Part shown: positions 23,790 to 33,599 of the stretch, piece by piece | Numbering within the stretch: position 1 is the stretch's first letter | Layout: every line of letters starts with the position of its first letter | Assembly (NCBI GenBank): GCA_037951105.1 | Contig: JBAMJV010003285.1 | Coordinates: 124,001 to 188,000 of the forward strand | DNA: 64,000 nucleotides | From: Echinarachnius parma | Taxonomy: Eukaryota; Echinodermata; Echinoidea; Clypeasteroida; Echinarachniidae | Direction: 5' to 3' | The notes under the pieces: generated by a model | The model's input: the letters and a program-made list of their open reading frames with translations, nothing else | Databases searched by the model: none | Told to the model about the DNA's origin: nothing | Position numbers and translations under genes: made by a program

Positions 23790-24397
23790 CCTCCCCTCCG
23801 TCGCATATATTGACTAACAATCACCACATTCTTCACACTTCTGATCGCCTCCAACAGGCTGTCCCTGATGCCCCCACCCTAGCCTACAGACGCCCTCGCA
23901 ACCTCAAGGACCACATTGTTCGAGCTGAACTTCCCACCCCCAATAACAACCCCTCTCCCATACAGCAAGGCACCTTTAAGTGCACCGCCGACAGATGCAT
24001 TGTGTGTCAGGTACATATCCATCAGGATGATACCTTCACCAGCCACTCCAACAACATCTCTCACCATACCAAGGGCCACATCACATGCACCACCACCAAT
24101 GTTGTATATCTTATCACGTGCAGAGTCTGTGGCATGCAGTACGTAGCTGAAACCAGGAACACCCTCAAGAGACGCTTTTACGGACACAGATCCACCATCC
24201 ACACCTCCAAACATGACGCCCCAGTCGGCAACCACTTCAACCTACCTAATCACTCCATTTCTGACATGATTCTACAGGGAATAGAATCTCTAGGTAACCG
24301 CCCGGACACACTCCGCTCCAGCAGAGAGAAGTATTGGATAAGACGTCTCTGCACCATTCATCCCCGTGGTCTCAACATCCAAGAAGGCAGTGATTAA
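23790..24397 (+). pseudogene. Penelope-like RT C-terminus plus GIY-YIG endonuclease, truncated
   Basis: The reading frame opens with SDRLQQAVPDAPTLAYRRPR and NLKDHIVRAELP, the typical end of the PLE reverse transcriptase. A Cys-rich linker follows (CTADRCIVC and later CRVCGMQY), then the GIY-YIG nuclease: VVYLITC, YVAE, RRFYGHRSTIH, VGNHFNLPNH. The glycine of the YIG motif is alanine here (YVAE), while the left copy keeps YVGE. All catalytic RT motifs upstream are missing. In intact elements RT and endonuclease act together in target-primed insertion; this copy can only be a relic or a template moved in trans. Confidence 0.85.
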
Positions 24398-25039
24398 CCT
24401 TTGCATCTCCCCTTCATCGTCTGCACCACCATTTGTTTGTTTTCACACCCCATATCGATACTTTACTTCGTTCCACATACTATTCTTATTTCCCATTTCA
24501 TTTTCCACATATATTCATTTTAGTTTCCTTTGATACACTGTCACCATTCATACACATAATCATGTTAGTGTATTAATATGTTATACTTTTTGCATTTAAT
24601 TTCTCTCTATAGGTACACTGTTCATATACATCCACATTCTCATCATGCATAGTTCCACCTCTATTTTGATCATATTGTTCCACCCTCATTTGTCTCTCCA
24701 CCTTCCCTCTGATTACCTACGTATTTAGGCTTCCTTTTGTTCACTATCTCTTTTACACTCCCTGTCCCATTCATTTGTCTATATCATCACCTACTGGGTC
24801 CTCATCCTTTCCACTCTCTCCTTTGAACTCGCCTATCCTATTCATCCGATCCTGCAACACACTTCACTTCACTTGCTTTGTCCTAATCCTCTCGCTCCCA
24901 TCCCCTCCACTCATAATCCCCTCTATTGTTCCTCCCCTCTCAGTGCCCCAGTGCACTCCTACACCTCATCAACTGTCTTTTGTTCACATGTCTCTTTCCA
25001 TTTCTTGATTTATTTCTTTGATCCTCCCTACCTCTATTC

Positions 25040-26567
25040 CACATTTCCAGGCGCGCCGGAAGCAGTTTTGGATTGGGGGGGGCAAAACCCCAAGGGGGCT
25101 CACAATTTGTGTGTGTAGGGGCTCATGCCCTATCACACTCTGGATTGCCAACTTTGAGCCAGATGTGAGAGTGAGACATTGCGAGGGAACGAAGCGACTG
25201 ATCGGGGGGAGGGTGTGGGAGGGGGGTGTCCCCCTCCCACGATAGGGAGCTTTTGCATTTTTGGACTTGAAATTGTGCTATCTGGTGCATAGGAAAATAG
25301 GAAATTCGGCTGTATTTGGGAAAGCGTGATATGATTTGATCGACCAGGAAGTTTTGATATATTTTTCACGTAGAAAACAAATAATTGACACACTAATAAA
25401 TATGTACCCCCAAGGGGGGGGGGGGGGTTGACCCAATGACGATGCAGAGCATCGTCCACGAGCCCTGAAGCGGCGATTTTTTTTGCTATTTTGACCCCCC
25501 GTAAGTGATGTCTTTTTGCTAAGTGGGGGGGGGGGGGTTTGACCCAATGACGATGCGGAGCATCGTCCACGAGCCGCGAAGCGGCGATTTTTGTTGTTGC
25601 TATTTTGAACCCCCGTAATTGATGTTTTCCACATTACATTTTCACTTGGCAGCCCAAGGGGGGGGGGGGGGGGTGGGGTTAAACACCCTAAACCCCCGTT
25701 GATCTGCCACTGACCCCAAAACACACACACAACAACATAAGCCATAATTATGAAACATTATGTATGATCCAACAACACACAGCCAATACTGAGTCCCGAG
25801 GTGCGAAGCGCCTGAGGGCTGGGGCAGGGAGGGAGGGGGAGGGTTTTGGAGGGGCATCCCCCTCCCACGGTAAGAAAGATTTTGCATTTATGGACTTGAA
25901 ATTCGGGCTTAAGATTAACTGTATCTGGGAAAGCGTGTTATGATTTGATATATTTTTCACGAAGTAAACAAATAATTGACGCAATAATAAATATGTACCC
26001 AAACTCACACATAAATATTGTATTTAGTGTCATATACAGTTCCAACATAAACCATATGGCGCATTTATTATCCAACAACATGGCCTACAGCCAATAATGA
26101 ATCCCGAGGGAGCGAAGCGACCGAGGGCTTGGGCAGAGCCAGAGGGGGAGGGTTTGGGAGGGGGTATCCCCCTCCCACGGGAAAGATTTTGCATTTATAT
26201 ACTTGAAATGGTGCAATTTGGTGCACTGCATGCCATACCTGTGAAGGAAATTTAGAATCCGAGTTAAACAAAAAAAGAATAAAACGTCTATGCTCTCATC
26301 AGATGTTTACAACAAACTGAGATAATTTGTTCGCGCGCAAAGCGCGCAGCGAAAATTGAAAATGGTTGTATTAACTAGTTTTTAAACGTAAGCTCATACA
26401 TTTTATTGTGTCTTTCCCACTCTTTTTTTTTTTTGGAGGGGGGGGGGGGCTTTTTGGGGGGGCAAAATTGCGTTTTGCCCCCCCCCCCCCCCCCCCCACT
26501 TTTTGGATTGGGGGGGGGGGGGGGGCGGCCGCCCCCCCTGCCCCCCCCCCCACTTCCGGCGCCTATG
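25040..26567. mobile_element. hAT-like non-autonomous element inside the Penelope fragment
   Basis: An exact 8-bp direct repeat CTCTATTC flanks it (25032-25039 and 26568-26575), and the left PLE arm shows the uninterrupted target. The ends begin with CA and end with TG, and share AGGCGC..CGGAAG in inverted orientation. The interior is a patchwork: repeated GGGGGTGTCCCCCTCCCAC blocks (about 25210-25245, 25850-25885, 26155-26185), two units with TTTGACCCAATGACGATGC plus CGAAGCGGCGATTTTT (25420-25590), and long G and C runs. No transposase is visible. Confidence 0.8.
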
Positions 26568-26794
26568 CTCTATTCTTCTCTAAGCCTTACACTCTCATCA
26601 CATTTTCTTTGACTGCAGCCACTTAAGGACCCACCCATGCCTGTTTGACCTGATTGGTCAAGCAGTCCTGACACTCACCCACTCACAGTTGCTTTCATTG
26701 TTTTGTGTCTCCGCCTCCTTTCCTCTTTCCAGCCCCCTTCCATACATGTGTTTATGTTGGTATATATTCTGTGTTTTTTCTGTAGTAACTGTCA

Positions 26795-26840
26795 TTTGTG
26801 CCCTGACGAAGATTCTGCTAGGATCGAAAGCTAGGCTGTA
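26795..26840 (+). ncRNA. Hammerhead-ribozyme-like core at the PLE 3' end, right arm
   Basis: CTGACGA at 26803-26809, stem II GATTC/GGATC with loop TGCTA, GAAA at 26826-26829, and stem III GC-TAG-GC ending near 26836. It is identical to the left-arm copy. The same G at the predicted cleavage position is seen in both, so this is either the family sequence or a shared defect. Confidence 0.4.
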
Positions 26841-27125
26841 TACGACTCTCATTTTACCACATTGGCGATTTTTTAGTAGACAAGCAGTTTTCAGCAGTAT
26901 TTTCCATATTCATGCGATATTCTTTTCTCTGTTTTTTCTTCTTAGTAATACTAATTCCTAACAAATTAGTGCAAACATTTCGTGGGCTTATTTTGTGCAT
27001 GTTAGTACAAGACTTAATACATGATATCACTGTATTTTGTTCTTCTTCAGTTCACTTAGAAACTGAAGTAATCATAATACATATAAGAATAACAGAAACA
27101 AATTAAGAGACAATGCACAAACATA

Positions 27126-27571
27126 TTAAAGGGGACCACCAGGCAAAGAACAACACATTATTATATGTTTTGGTAACGTTTTGTGATATCAAATAGATAC
27201 CCAACATTTTGCAAAGGGTTGTGTAATTCATAAACAAAGCAATTAATTTCCACCACTTACGGAACCACTGCTATTTCCTGGTTCCATACGGGCCAACCAT
27301 TTGCGAGTGCGCCAATGCTATTCACGCGCACGTTTGTAAACAATAGATTCCCGGGCGATTCGTTCGCTCTGCACACGTTGCAATTCACCGCACGCATAGC
27401 AGTCTGCGTAATTCAGACCGCATGAACGCATGCTTTAGAATGGTGATGCGTTTTCAATTTTTTTCTTTTTTTCTGGAAACATATTTCTGTGAACTTGTTG
27501 ATGGAATGGAATACTAAAGATGTTACCTTTCTTTAATAAGAATATTATTTTTGGGTGGTGGTACCCTTTAA
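27126..27571 (+). mobile_element. T2/Kolobok-type MITE, family B, intact
   Basis: TTAA lies at both edges (27126 and 27568). The ends are TTAAAGGGGACCACCAGG and TGGGTGGTGGTACCCTTTAA. At 446 bp this is the cleanest copy and serves as reference for the nested copies at 29.6-30.4 kb. The interior is CpG-rich around TTCACGCGCACGTTTG but non-coding. Confidence 0.88.
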
Positions 27572-27785
27572 AGACGCACTGCTTATAATACTTTTCTCAC
27601 ATAGGGACTCTGATGTGTATATCCATTTAGGTAAAGTACATTTTACGAAAGTTAAAGTGTTATTTCATGCTGGCAATGAATCACAAATATTAATAATCAT
27701 ATTCTCCAAAATTAATTACTAACCATCCACAAGTAAATGTATATTACGGAAGATCACAAAAAGGGGTTACAAACTAAAGGTCAAG

Positions 27786-28180
27786 TGATTTCGATGCTTC
27801 TATCGAATAAGGAACTCCAGCCACAGATGTGCAGTTTGGCATCAACAAAATGGTTATATTATTAATATACTTACTCGACAATATTTTATGAAATTAACTA
27901 AATTATACTTGTAGCGACACGACAATCAAAACTATATAATATAGTAATCATGCCTACTCTTTTCGATGCTGCTCTTACATCGGGACTCCCGGCACTGATG
28001 TGTACTTTTGCCTCAACAAAATGGATATATTATTAATATACCAAACTCGACAATGTATTATTTAATTAACTAAATTATACATGTAGGACAATAATCACGC
28101 CTACTCTTTCCGATGCCTGCTCTCACATAGGGACTCCCGCCACTGACAGACTGATGTGTAGCTTGGCATCAATAATAGTA
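27786..28180. repeat. Tandem array, about 2-3 diverged units of ~170 bp
   Basis: Units share TTTCGATGCT, a GGGACTCC..CCACTGATGTGTA block, AAAATGG.TATATTATTAATA and ATTAACTAAATTATAC.TGTAG. A CACATAGGGACTC motif related to it also appears at 22386, 27600 and 63982, so this is part of a dispersed family. Confidence 0.75.
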
Positions 28181-28194
28181 AAGAAGCACACATG

Positions 28195-28713
28195 TTAATG
28201 CAAAAGCTCCCTACCGTGGGAGGGGGACACCCCCCTCCCACACCCTCCCCCAAATCATAACACGCTTTCCCAGATAGGCTACAGTCAATCTTACTCCCGA
28301 ATTTCCTATCTAGGTATGCACCAGATTGCACAATTTCAAGTCCAAAAATACAAAAGCTCCCTACCGTGGGAGGGGGGACACCCCCTCCCACACCCCTCCC
28401 CCCCAAATCATAACACGCTTTCCCAGATACAGTCAATCTTAACTCCCGAATTTCCTATCTAGGTATCAGATTGCACAATTTCAAGTCCCCCCACTCAGTC
28501 GCTTCGCTCCCTCGCATCATCTCACTCTCACCCGGCTCAAAGTTGGCAACCCTGTGAGTGTAGTTGGGCATGAGCCCCTGCACACACACAACAAATTGTG
28601 AGCCCCCTTAGGTATTTGCCCAATTCCCTCGGTCTCGGAACATGTTGGCAGGTGGTCTCGGCCAGGGAAAAATTTCATCCCCCCCAGGTGTAAGAACCTG
28701 TCTACGCCACTGA
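28195..28713 (-). mobile_element. Relic related to the 25.04-26.57 kb hAT-like element
   Basis: In reverse orientation it repeats the blocks CTTGAAATTGTGC, GGGAGCTTTTG and GGGGGTGTCCCCCTCCCAC, duplicated in tandem here (about 28195-28330 and 28340-28490). It then carries AGTTGGCAACC, the CACACA run and GGTCTCGG motifs. Boundaries are not defined and no target duplication was found. Confidence 0.6.
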
Positions 28714-29097
28714 TCTTACTGCATATCTGAATTGGACCATTGTGTCCCACCTTAGCACATTTATCTGCAATTATTTCATTGCCTTGAATGGGCAGGAATC
28801 CATTCAAAATCAATTGTAATATTATTTCTTAAATGAGTTAACAGAATCAAAATTTCTTTTACCAACTTATCCTCTTTTACATTGCGAATGGCTATAACTA
28901 AGGCCACTCAAAGAATCACTAAAGATGACTACGCCAACATATACATTATCAAATTGTTCTACCCATGTTAGGGCTAACATGATTGCAGCTAGTTCTGCTT
29001 TAAACGATGACTTTGAGTAAGAGATCCTTTGACATTGTTTATAACAAAAGGCTGTAAAACATGGCACCCAAAAGCCTGCTGATGACGTTTACTCGTT
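28714..29097 (-). pseudogene. RNase H domain relic of a non-LTR retrotransposon
   Basis: On minus, SSFKAELAAIMLALTW, VVIFSDSLSGL and, after frame breaks, FEWIPAH and NEIIADKCAK reproduce the order of RNase HI active-site blocks (Glu of the FxAEL helix, Asp of SDS, and the H-GNExAD C-terminal block). A stop and frame change separate the two halves. No reverse transcriptase is next to it, so it is an isolated fragment of an I/Jockey/L2-like element. Confidence 0.75.
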
Positions 29098-29440
29098 TAC
29101 TGACCTGGGATATGCGAGATGGACCATGGTGGAATAGAAAAAATAGAACTAGATTCTATTGTTTCAGTATTTACGTCTAAGGTTCTATATCCGAAAGGTT
29201 AATTACCTTTCTTAAATTTTAGGTACTCAAATTGCCAACAAGGCTGAGTATGAGAGTGAAGAGAGTGTGTTTTTACTCTACTCACTGAGTACTTACATTT
29301 TTCTGTCAACATTTGTCTTCTCAAATCAGGAGGTCCACTTTTTATCTACCAGTGGTCTCGGCCTCGAAATTTGTTGGTAGCCCCCCCCCCCCCCCCCCCC
29401 CCCCCACTCTCTCTCTCTCACGAACTAAGTGAAACAACAT
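29098..29440. other. Gene-free stretch with long C-run
   Basis: No coding features are seen. A C-run of about 25 lies at 29381-29405, preceded by GTGGTCTCGGCCTCG, a pairing also seen at 28630 and 30740-30970. Confidence 0.5.
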
Positions 29441-29567
29441 GCCCCATATTCATAAAACACCGTTAGCTTAGTTCCTTGCTAAGTGTATTTTAATTAATAT
29501 GCAGTTTATTGAGCCAAAAAACCGTGTTCCTATAGCCCCCAACTAGGGTTGGCTGGGTATTAAAGCT

Positions 29568-30446
29568 TTAGGGGACCACCAGGCAAAGAACAACACATAA
29601 TTATATGTTTTGGTACCGTTTTGTGATATCAAATAGATACCAATCATTTTGCAAAGGGTTGTGTAATTCATAAACAATGCAATTAAAGGGTACCACCACC
29701 CAAACATAATATTCTTATTAAAGAAAGGTAACATCTGTAGTATTCCATTCCATCAACAAGTTCACCATGTTCACACAAATTATGTTTCCAGAAAGAAAAA
29801 CAAATTATCGGAAACGCATCACCATGCTAAATCATGCGTTCATGCGGTCTGAATTACGCAGACTGCTATGTGTGCGGTGAATTGCAATGTATGCAGAGCG
29901 AACGAATTGCCCGGGAATCTATTGTTTACAACCGTGCGCGTGAATAGCATTGGCGCACTCGCAAATGGTTGGCCCGTATGGAACCAGGAAATAGCAGTGG
30001 TTCCGTAAGTGGTGGAAATTAATTGCTTTGTTTATGAATTACACAACCCTTTGCAAAATGTTAGGTATCTATTTGATATCACAAAACGGTACCAAAACAT
30101 ATAATAATGTGTTCTTCTTTGCCTGGTGGTACCCTTTAATTATCACCACTTACGGAACCAGTATTATTTCATGGTTCCGTACGCGCCAAACATTTGCGAG
30201 TGCGCCAATTCTATTCACGCGTACGTTTGGAGACGATAGAATCCCGGACGATTCGTTCACTCTGGACAAAAGTAGTCTTCCTACATGCAGACCCATGAAC
30301 GCATGCTTATAGAACGGTGATGCGTTTTCCAATTATATGTATTTTTTCTGGAAACATACTTTTCTGAACTTGTTGATGGAATGGACTACTAATGATGTAA
30401 CCTTTCATTTATAAGAATATTATTTTTGGGTGGTGGTACCCTTTAA
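29568..30446 (+). mobile_element. T2/Kolobok-type MITE, family B, split copy
   Basis: The left part (29568-29686) aligns with the first ~120 bp of the intact copy at 27126. The right part (30140-30446) aligns with the rest, up to TTAA at 30443. The gap is filled by another copy of the same family in opposite orientation. The left terminal TTAA is degraded to TTTA. Confidence 0.8.
29683..30139 (-). mobile_element. T2/Kolobok-type MITE, family B, inserted in its own family
   Basis: This is a complete copy flanked by TTAA at 29683 and 30136. The target, seen uninterrupted in the 27126 copy as GCAATTAATTTCCACC, contains a single TTAA. It has intact ends TTAAAGGGTACCACCA on both sides. Confidence 0.88.
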
Positions 30447-30633
30447 TTAACACTTTACAATCTTCGACTTTATTCACAATCTACACCCACACACACGTAA
30501 TTCCACAAACCCTATAGTTAGAAACTATAGCCACGTCCTCCAAAATAAACTTAGCCGAGGAACTAAGCTAGCGGGCTTTCATGAATATAGGCCTACTATA
30601 CTGCTAACTAATTATGTCTTCACATATCTACCC

Positions 30634-31036
30634 AGTGGCGTACCCAGGATTTTTTAAAGGGGGGGGGGGGGGGGTTTCTTCAGAAAAAAAAAATCTGTCA
30701 GCGGGGGTGGGGGGGGGGGGGGGGGGGGGGGTAGTCGTAGCCGAGACCAAGTACCTTCAGAATTTTCGAGGCCGAGACCAAGACCCAGTGGTTCAGGATC
30801 CTGTAAGCAGGGGGGGGGGGGGGGGGGTTAGTCGTAGACAATTTTTGAAGCCGAGACCAAGGTTTTTCGCACTTTTCGAGGCCGAGACCACGTTTTTTTC
30901 GCACTTTTCGAGCCCGAGACCATCGAAAATGACGGTCAAGACCGCTAATATTTGGTCTCGAGACCAGTTACAATTTGAAAAGGGGGGGGGGGGGGGGTTC
31001 AAACCCTCCCCCCCTCCCCCCGGGCACGCCTATATG
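30634..31036. mobile_element. G-run-rich hAT-like repeat
   Basis: CAGTGGCGTACCCAGG at the left and CCGGGCACGCCTATATG at the right are imperfect inverted ends. The interior holds four G-runs and five copies of a GCCGAGACCA motif. Frames crossing it give Gly/Pro-rich artefacts. Confidence 0.5.
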
Positions 31037-31442
31037 GTCACACGTCAATATTCCTTAAAGGGCAATGAAACCCAAGCAAAATGTTGCTTTCATAGTCTTG
31101 AAGAGATTTAGAAGAATAATCTCTGAAAGTTAGAGCATAATCGGTAAGAAACAAGAAAACTACGGCTCTTTGAAGATGTCCATTTATTCTTATGGGGAAC
31201 TCAAATTGGCAACGCACTCTGATATTTGTGTGGACAAATTAGTGGCCACCAAATTAATTCCCGGGCAGCAGAGGATAAACAGTGTAGTGGCCGAACCTGT
31301 CTATATATTATAGAGGTCACCTGTCTACAGTGGCCACTTTTCTTGTCTCCCTGGGTGGCCACTATACACAGGTTTGACTGTATATTATGATGTACAAATG
31401 TTGCAGCTGTCTGTGTGCATGCAATATATGACCCGGTCGTAA

Positions 31443-31465
31443 GTATGTGTATGTGTGTGCATGCG

Positions 31466-31524
<59 letters not shown>

Positions 31525-31590
31525 GTGTGTGTGTGTGTGCGTGCGTGCGTGCGTCACAGTGTGTGTGTGTGTGTGAGAGAGAGCATGCAT
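31443..31590. repeat. (GT)n microsatellite
   Basis: There are about 55 GT units with GC interruptions, followed by degenerate GT-rich sequence to about 31860. Long Cys/Val and Thr/His frames on both strands are artefacts of this repeat. Confidence 0.95.
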
Positions 31591-31904
31591 ACTGTGCGTG
31601 CACGTTTGTGTATATGTGCATGTATGTATGTATGCTGTGTCTGTACCTGTGTCCGTACGTGTATGCAAGTGTGTGTGTTTGTGTCTGTACGTGCGTGCAT
31701 ATATGTATGTGTGCCTGTGTGTATGTGTCTGTGTGCATGTATGTGTGTGCGTATGTTTGTGTGTATGTGTGTGTGTGTGACTGTGTGTACGTGTGTTTGT
31801 ATATATGTGCGTATGTTTGTTTGTGTGCGTATGTGCGCGTTTTTTTTTTGTGTGTGTGTGTGTACATTTTTTTTATTACAAAGTGGAAAATAGGAAATAA
31901 ATAG

Positions 31905-32260
31905 TTGATGTTTCATTCAGAGTGAAAAAAATAGCAAAAAAATAGTTGATGTGGAATTCAGAGTGAAAAAAATAGCCAAAAAATTGTTGATGTGATTTTA
32001 AAGTTTGAAAAATAGTGAAAAAATAGCCTATTTTTTGCTATTTCTTTTAAATAGTAAAAAAATAGCCATTTTTTTACTATTTTTAAAAAATAGTAAAAAA
32101 ATAGCCTATTTTTATACTATTTTTTGAGAAAATAGTAGAAAAATAGGCTATTTTTATACTATTTTTTGAAAAAATAGTAAAAAAATCATCCATTTAGTGG
32201 AAAAATAGCCAAAAAATAGCCAAAAAATAGGTTTTCAATGGGTTCAAAATGACCAGGGAA
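31905..32260. repeat. A/T-rich short tandem array (AAAAATAG units)
   Basis: Multiple imperfect copies of AAAAATAGCCAAAAAATAG and ATAGTTGATGT..ATTCAGAGTG are seen, with inverted TTTTTTACTATTTTT blocks able to fold back. Non-coding. Confidence 0.8.
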
Positions 32261-32689
32261 TGTTCCCATTTGTACAGTTTTCTTCATAGTTACATTTTTC
32301 CATTCCCCAACTCATGATATGTTATGTATAAAAGCATTCTACAAAACATATGTTGAACTCGAACGAAGGGTATATAAACATTAATTTTGAGAAAATTGGA
32401 CAAAACTGAAATTGTGTGTAAAAAATGTATGGGGAGTTGTCCACAACTTTGCCAGAGTGAGTTGCCAATTTGAGTCACTCGAAGAAATACATGGCTCTTT
32501 TCAAAGAGCCATAGTTTTCTTATTTCTTGACCGATTGTGCTCAAATTTTCAGAGACCATTCATTATATGTAGTGTCTTATAGTGCACACAACAATTTGTC
32601 TGGATTTCATTGTCCTTTAATTGCATCATCCCCACCCCACCAGGTACATGCCAGTAAATGTATGACCGTCATACAGTATCACCGCCCCG

Positions 32690-33322
32690 GCGCGCCGCTA
32701 CCACCACGATTGCCATTGCCACTACCACCAAGCCATGCAATATTGCACTACCTCCACCATCACCATTCATCAACTACCACCATGCACTATTGCACCACCA
32801 TTACCACAACCACCACGACACTACCATCACCATGCCCTCAAACACCACCACCGCTACCACCACCACCGCTATCATCATGACAACCACCACCACCATGTCA
32901 CCATCGTTACCATTACAACCACCATGCACCACCACCGCACCACCACTATCATCATGACAGGCCACCACCACTATCACCATCGTTACCCACCACCACCACT
33001 AAGTCCCCACCATGCACTGCCGGTTCACCACACTACCATCATCATGACAACCACCACCATCACCATCGTTTCCATATTAAATATGGAAACGAAATGGTGG
33101 TGGTGGTACTGGTAGGGACTTAGTGGTGATTGTAAATTGTACAACCAACACTTAGTCCCTACCACCATCACCACCAAGTGCACCACCACCACCACCACCA
33201 CCACCACCACCACCACCACCACCCCCACCACCACCACCCCCACCACCACCACCACCACCACCACAACCATGCATGACCACCACCGCCACAACCACCACCA
33301 CCACTACTACCAGTACCAGCAC
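32690..33322. repeat. CCA/ACC-rich minisatellite with two palindromes
   Basis: Imperfect CCACCAC/ATCACC units run across the stretch, with a perfect (CCA)n block at about 33178-33265. Two inverted repeats are embedded: GTTTCCATATT with AATATGGAAAC near 33066-33090, and GGTAGGGACTTAGT with ACTTAGTCCCTACC at about 33112-33163. Poly-Thr/His and poly-Val/Gly frames are artefacts. Confidence 0.9.
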
Positions 33323-33404
33323 AAAAAAATATTATGTGATTAAGACAAATGACAAAATATTTATTTGTGAAACACCCTCCAGCATCACCAAGAGTTCTAA
33401 ATCG

Positions 33405-33535
33405 CAGGATAACATTACTATGATCGCCGCGACCGCAATACCTAGATCCGACGGGTCCGTCCGCCGGTGTCCCGGCGCGGTCGGCCGCGGCCTTTGGACT
33501 CGAGCGCGCGCTACTAGTACAGCCTTCTCTCATCA
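33405..33535. promoter_or_regulatory. CpG-rich patch, candidate upstream promoter
   Basis: A block with GGCGCGGTCGGCCGCGG and GAGCGCGCGC stands out from AT-rich surroundings. It lies 1.6 kb upstream of the DOLK start codon, and DOLK exon 1 appears to follow a 5' UTR intron, so this could be its promoter/first exon. No transcript evidence is available. Confidence 0.3.
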
Positions 33536-33599
33536 GCAGGAACGGCAATTCTTGCTGCTTTATTTGGCCTTGGATGCATATCAGCGGTGATTTGGAGTG

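Larger units (their letters stand above)
23779..26840 (+). mobile_element. Penelope-like element fragment, right arm, with a nested hAT-like element
   Basis: The element begins abruptly at the junction near 23779, in the RT thumb-coding region, runs through the endonuclease to TAA at 24395-24397 and continues about 900 bp of 3' sequence interrupted by 25040-26567. It ends at GCTAGGCTGTA near 26840, as does the left arm; flanks beyond the two ends are unrelated, which fixes the element boundary. Sequence identity to the left arm is very high through the shared part. Confidence 0.85.
29441..30593. mobile_element. Outer TIR element hosting nested family B MITEs
   Basis: GCCCCATATTCATAAAACAC at the left pairs with a CTTTCATGAATATAGGCC right end, and TTAGCTTAGTTCC pairs with GGAACTAAGCTA. 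Removing the nested block 29568-30446 leaves an element of about 275 bp. It has no coding content. Confidence 0.7.
31055..32620. mobile_element. T2/Kolobok-type element, family D, long inverted arms
   Basis: TTAA lies at both edges (31055, 32617), with ends TTAAAGGGCAATGAAA and TTTCATTGTCCTTTAA. The inverted similarity extends about 165 bp inward, including ACTCAAATTGGCAAC and GAAAACTA.GGCTCTTTGAA on each arm. The interior has acquired a (GT)n microsatellite, an A/T tandem repeat and a CAGTCAAACC-type MITE piece (31290-31382). Confidence 0.85.

Noticed and set aside
31443-31904. Cys/Val-rich and Thr/His-rich frames of up to 160 codons
   Set aside because: They are produced by a (GT)n microsatellite on both strands.
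33168-33548. Minus-strand 126-codon frame through the CpG-rich patch
   Set aside because: Half of it is repeat-derived Trp/Gly, and the CpG-rich half shows no recognised motif or splice context.
32527-33590. His/Thr-rich and Val/Gly-rich frames
   Set aside because: Translations of the CCA minisatellite; no splice sites or domains.
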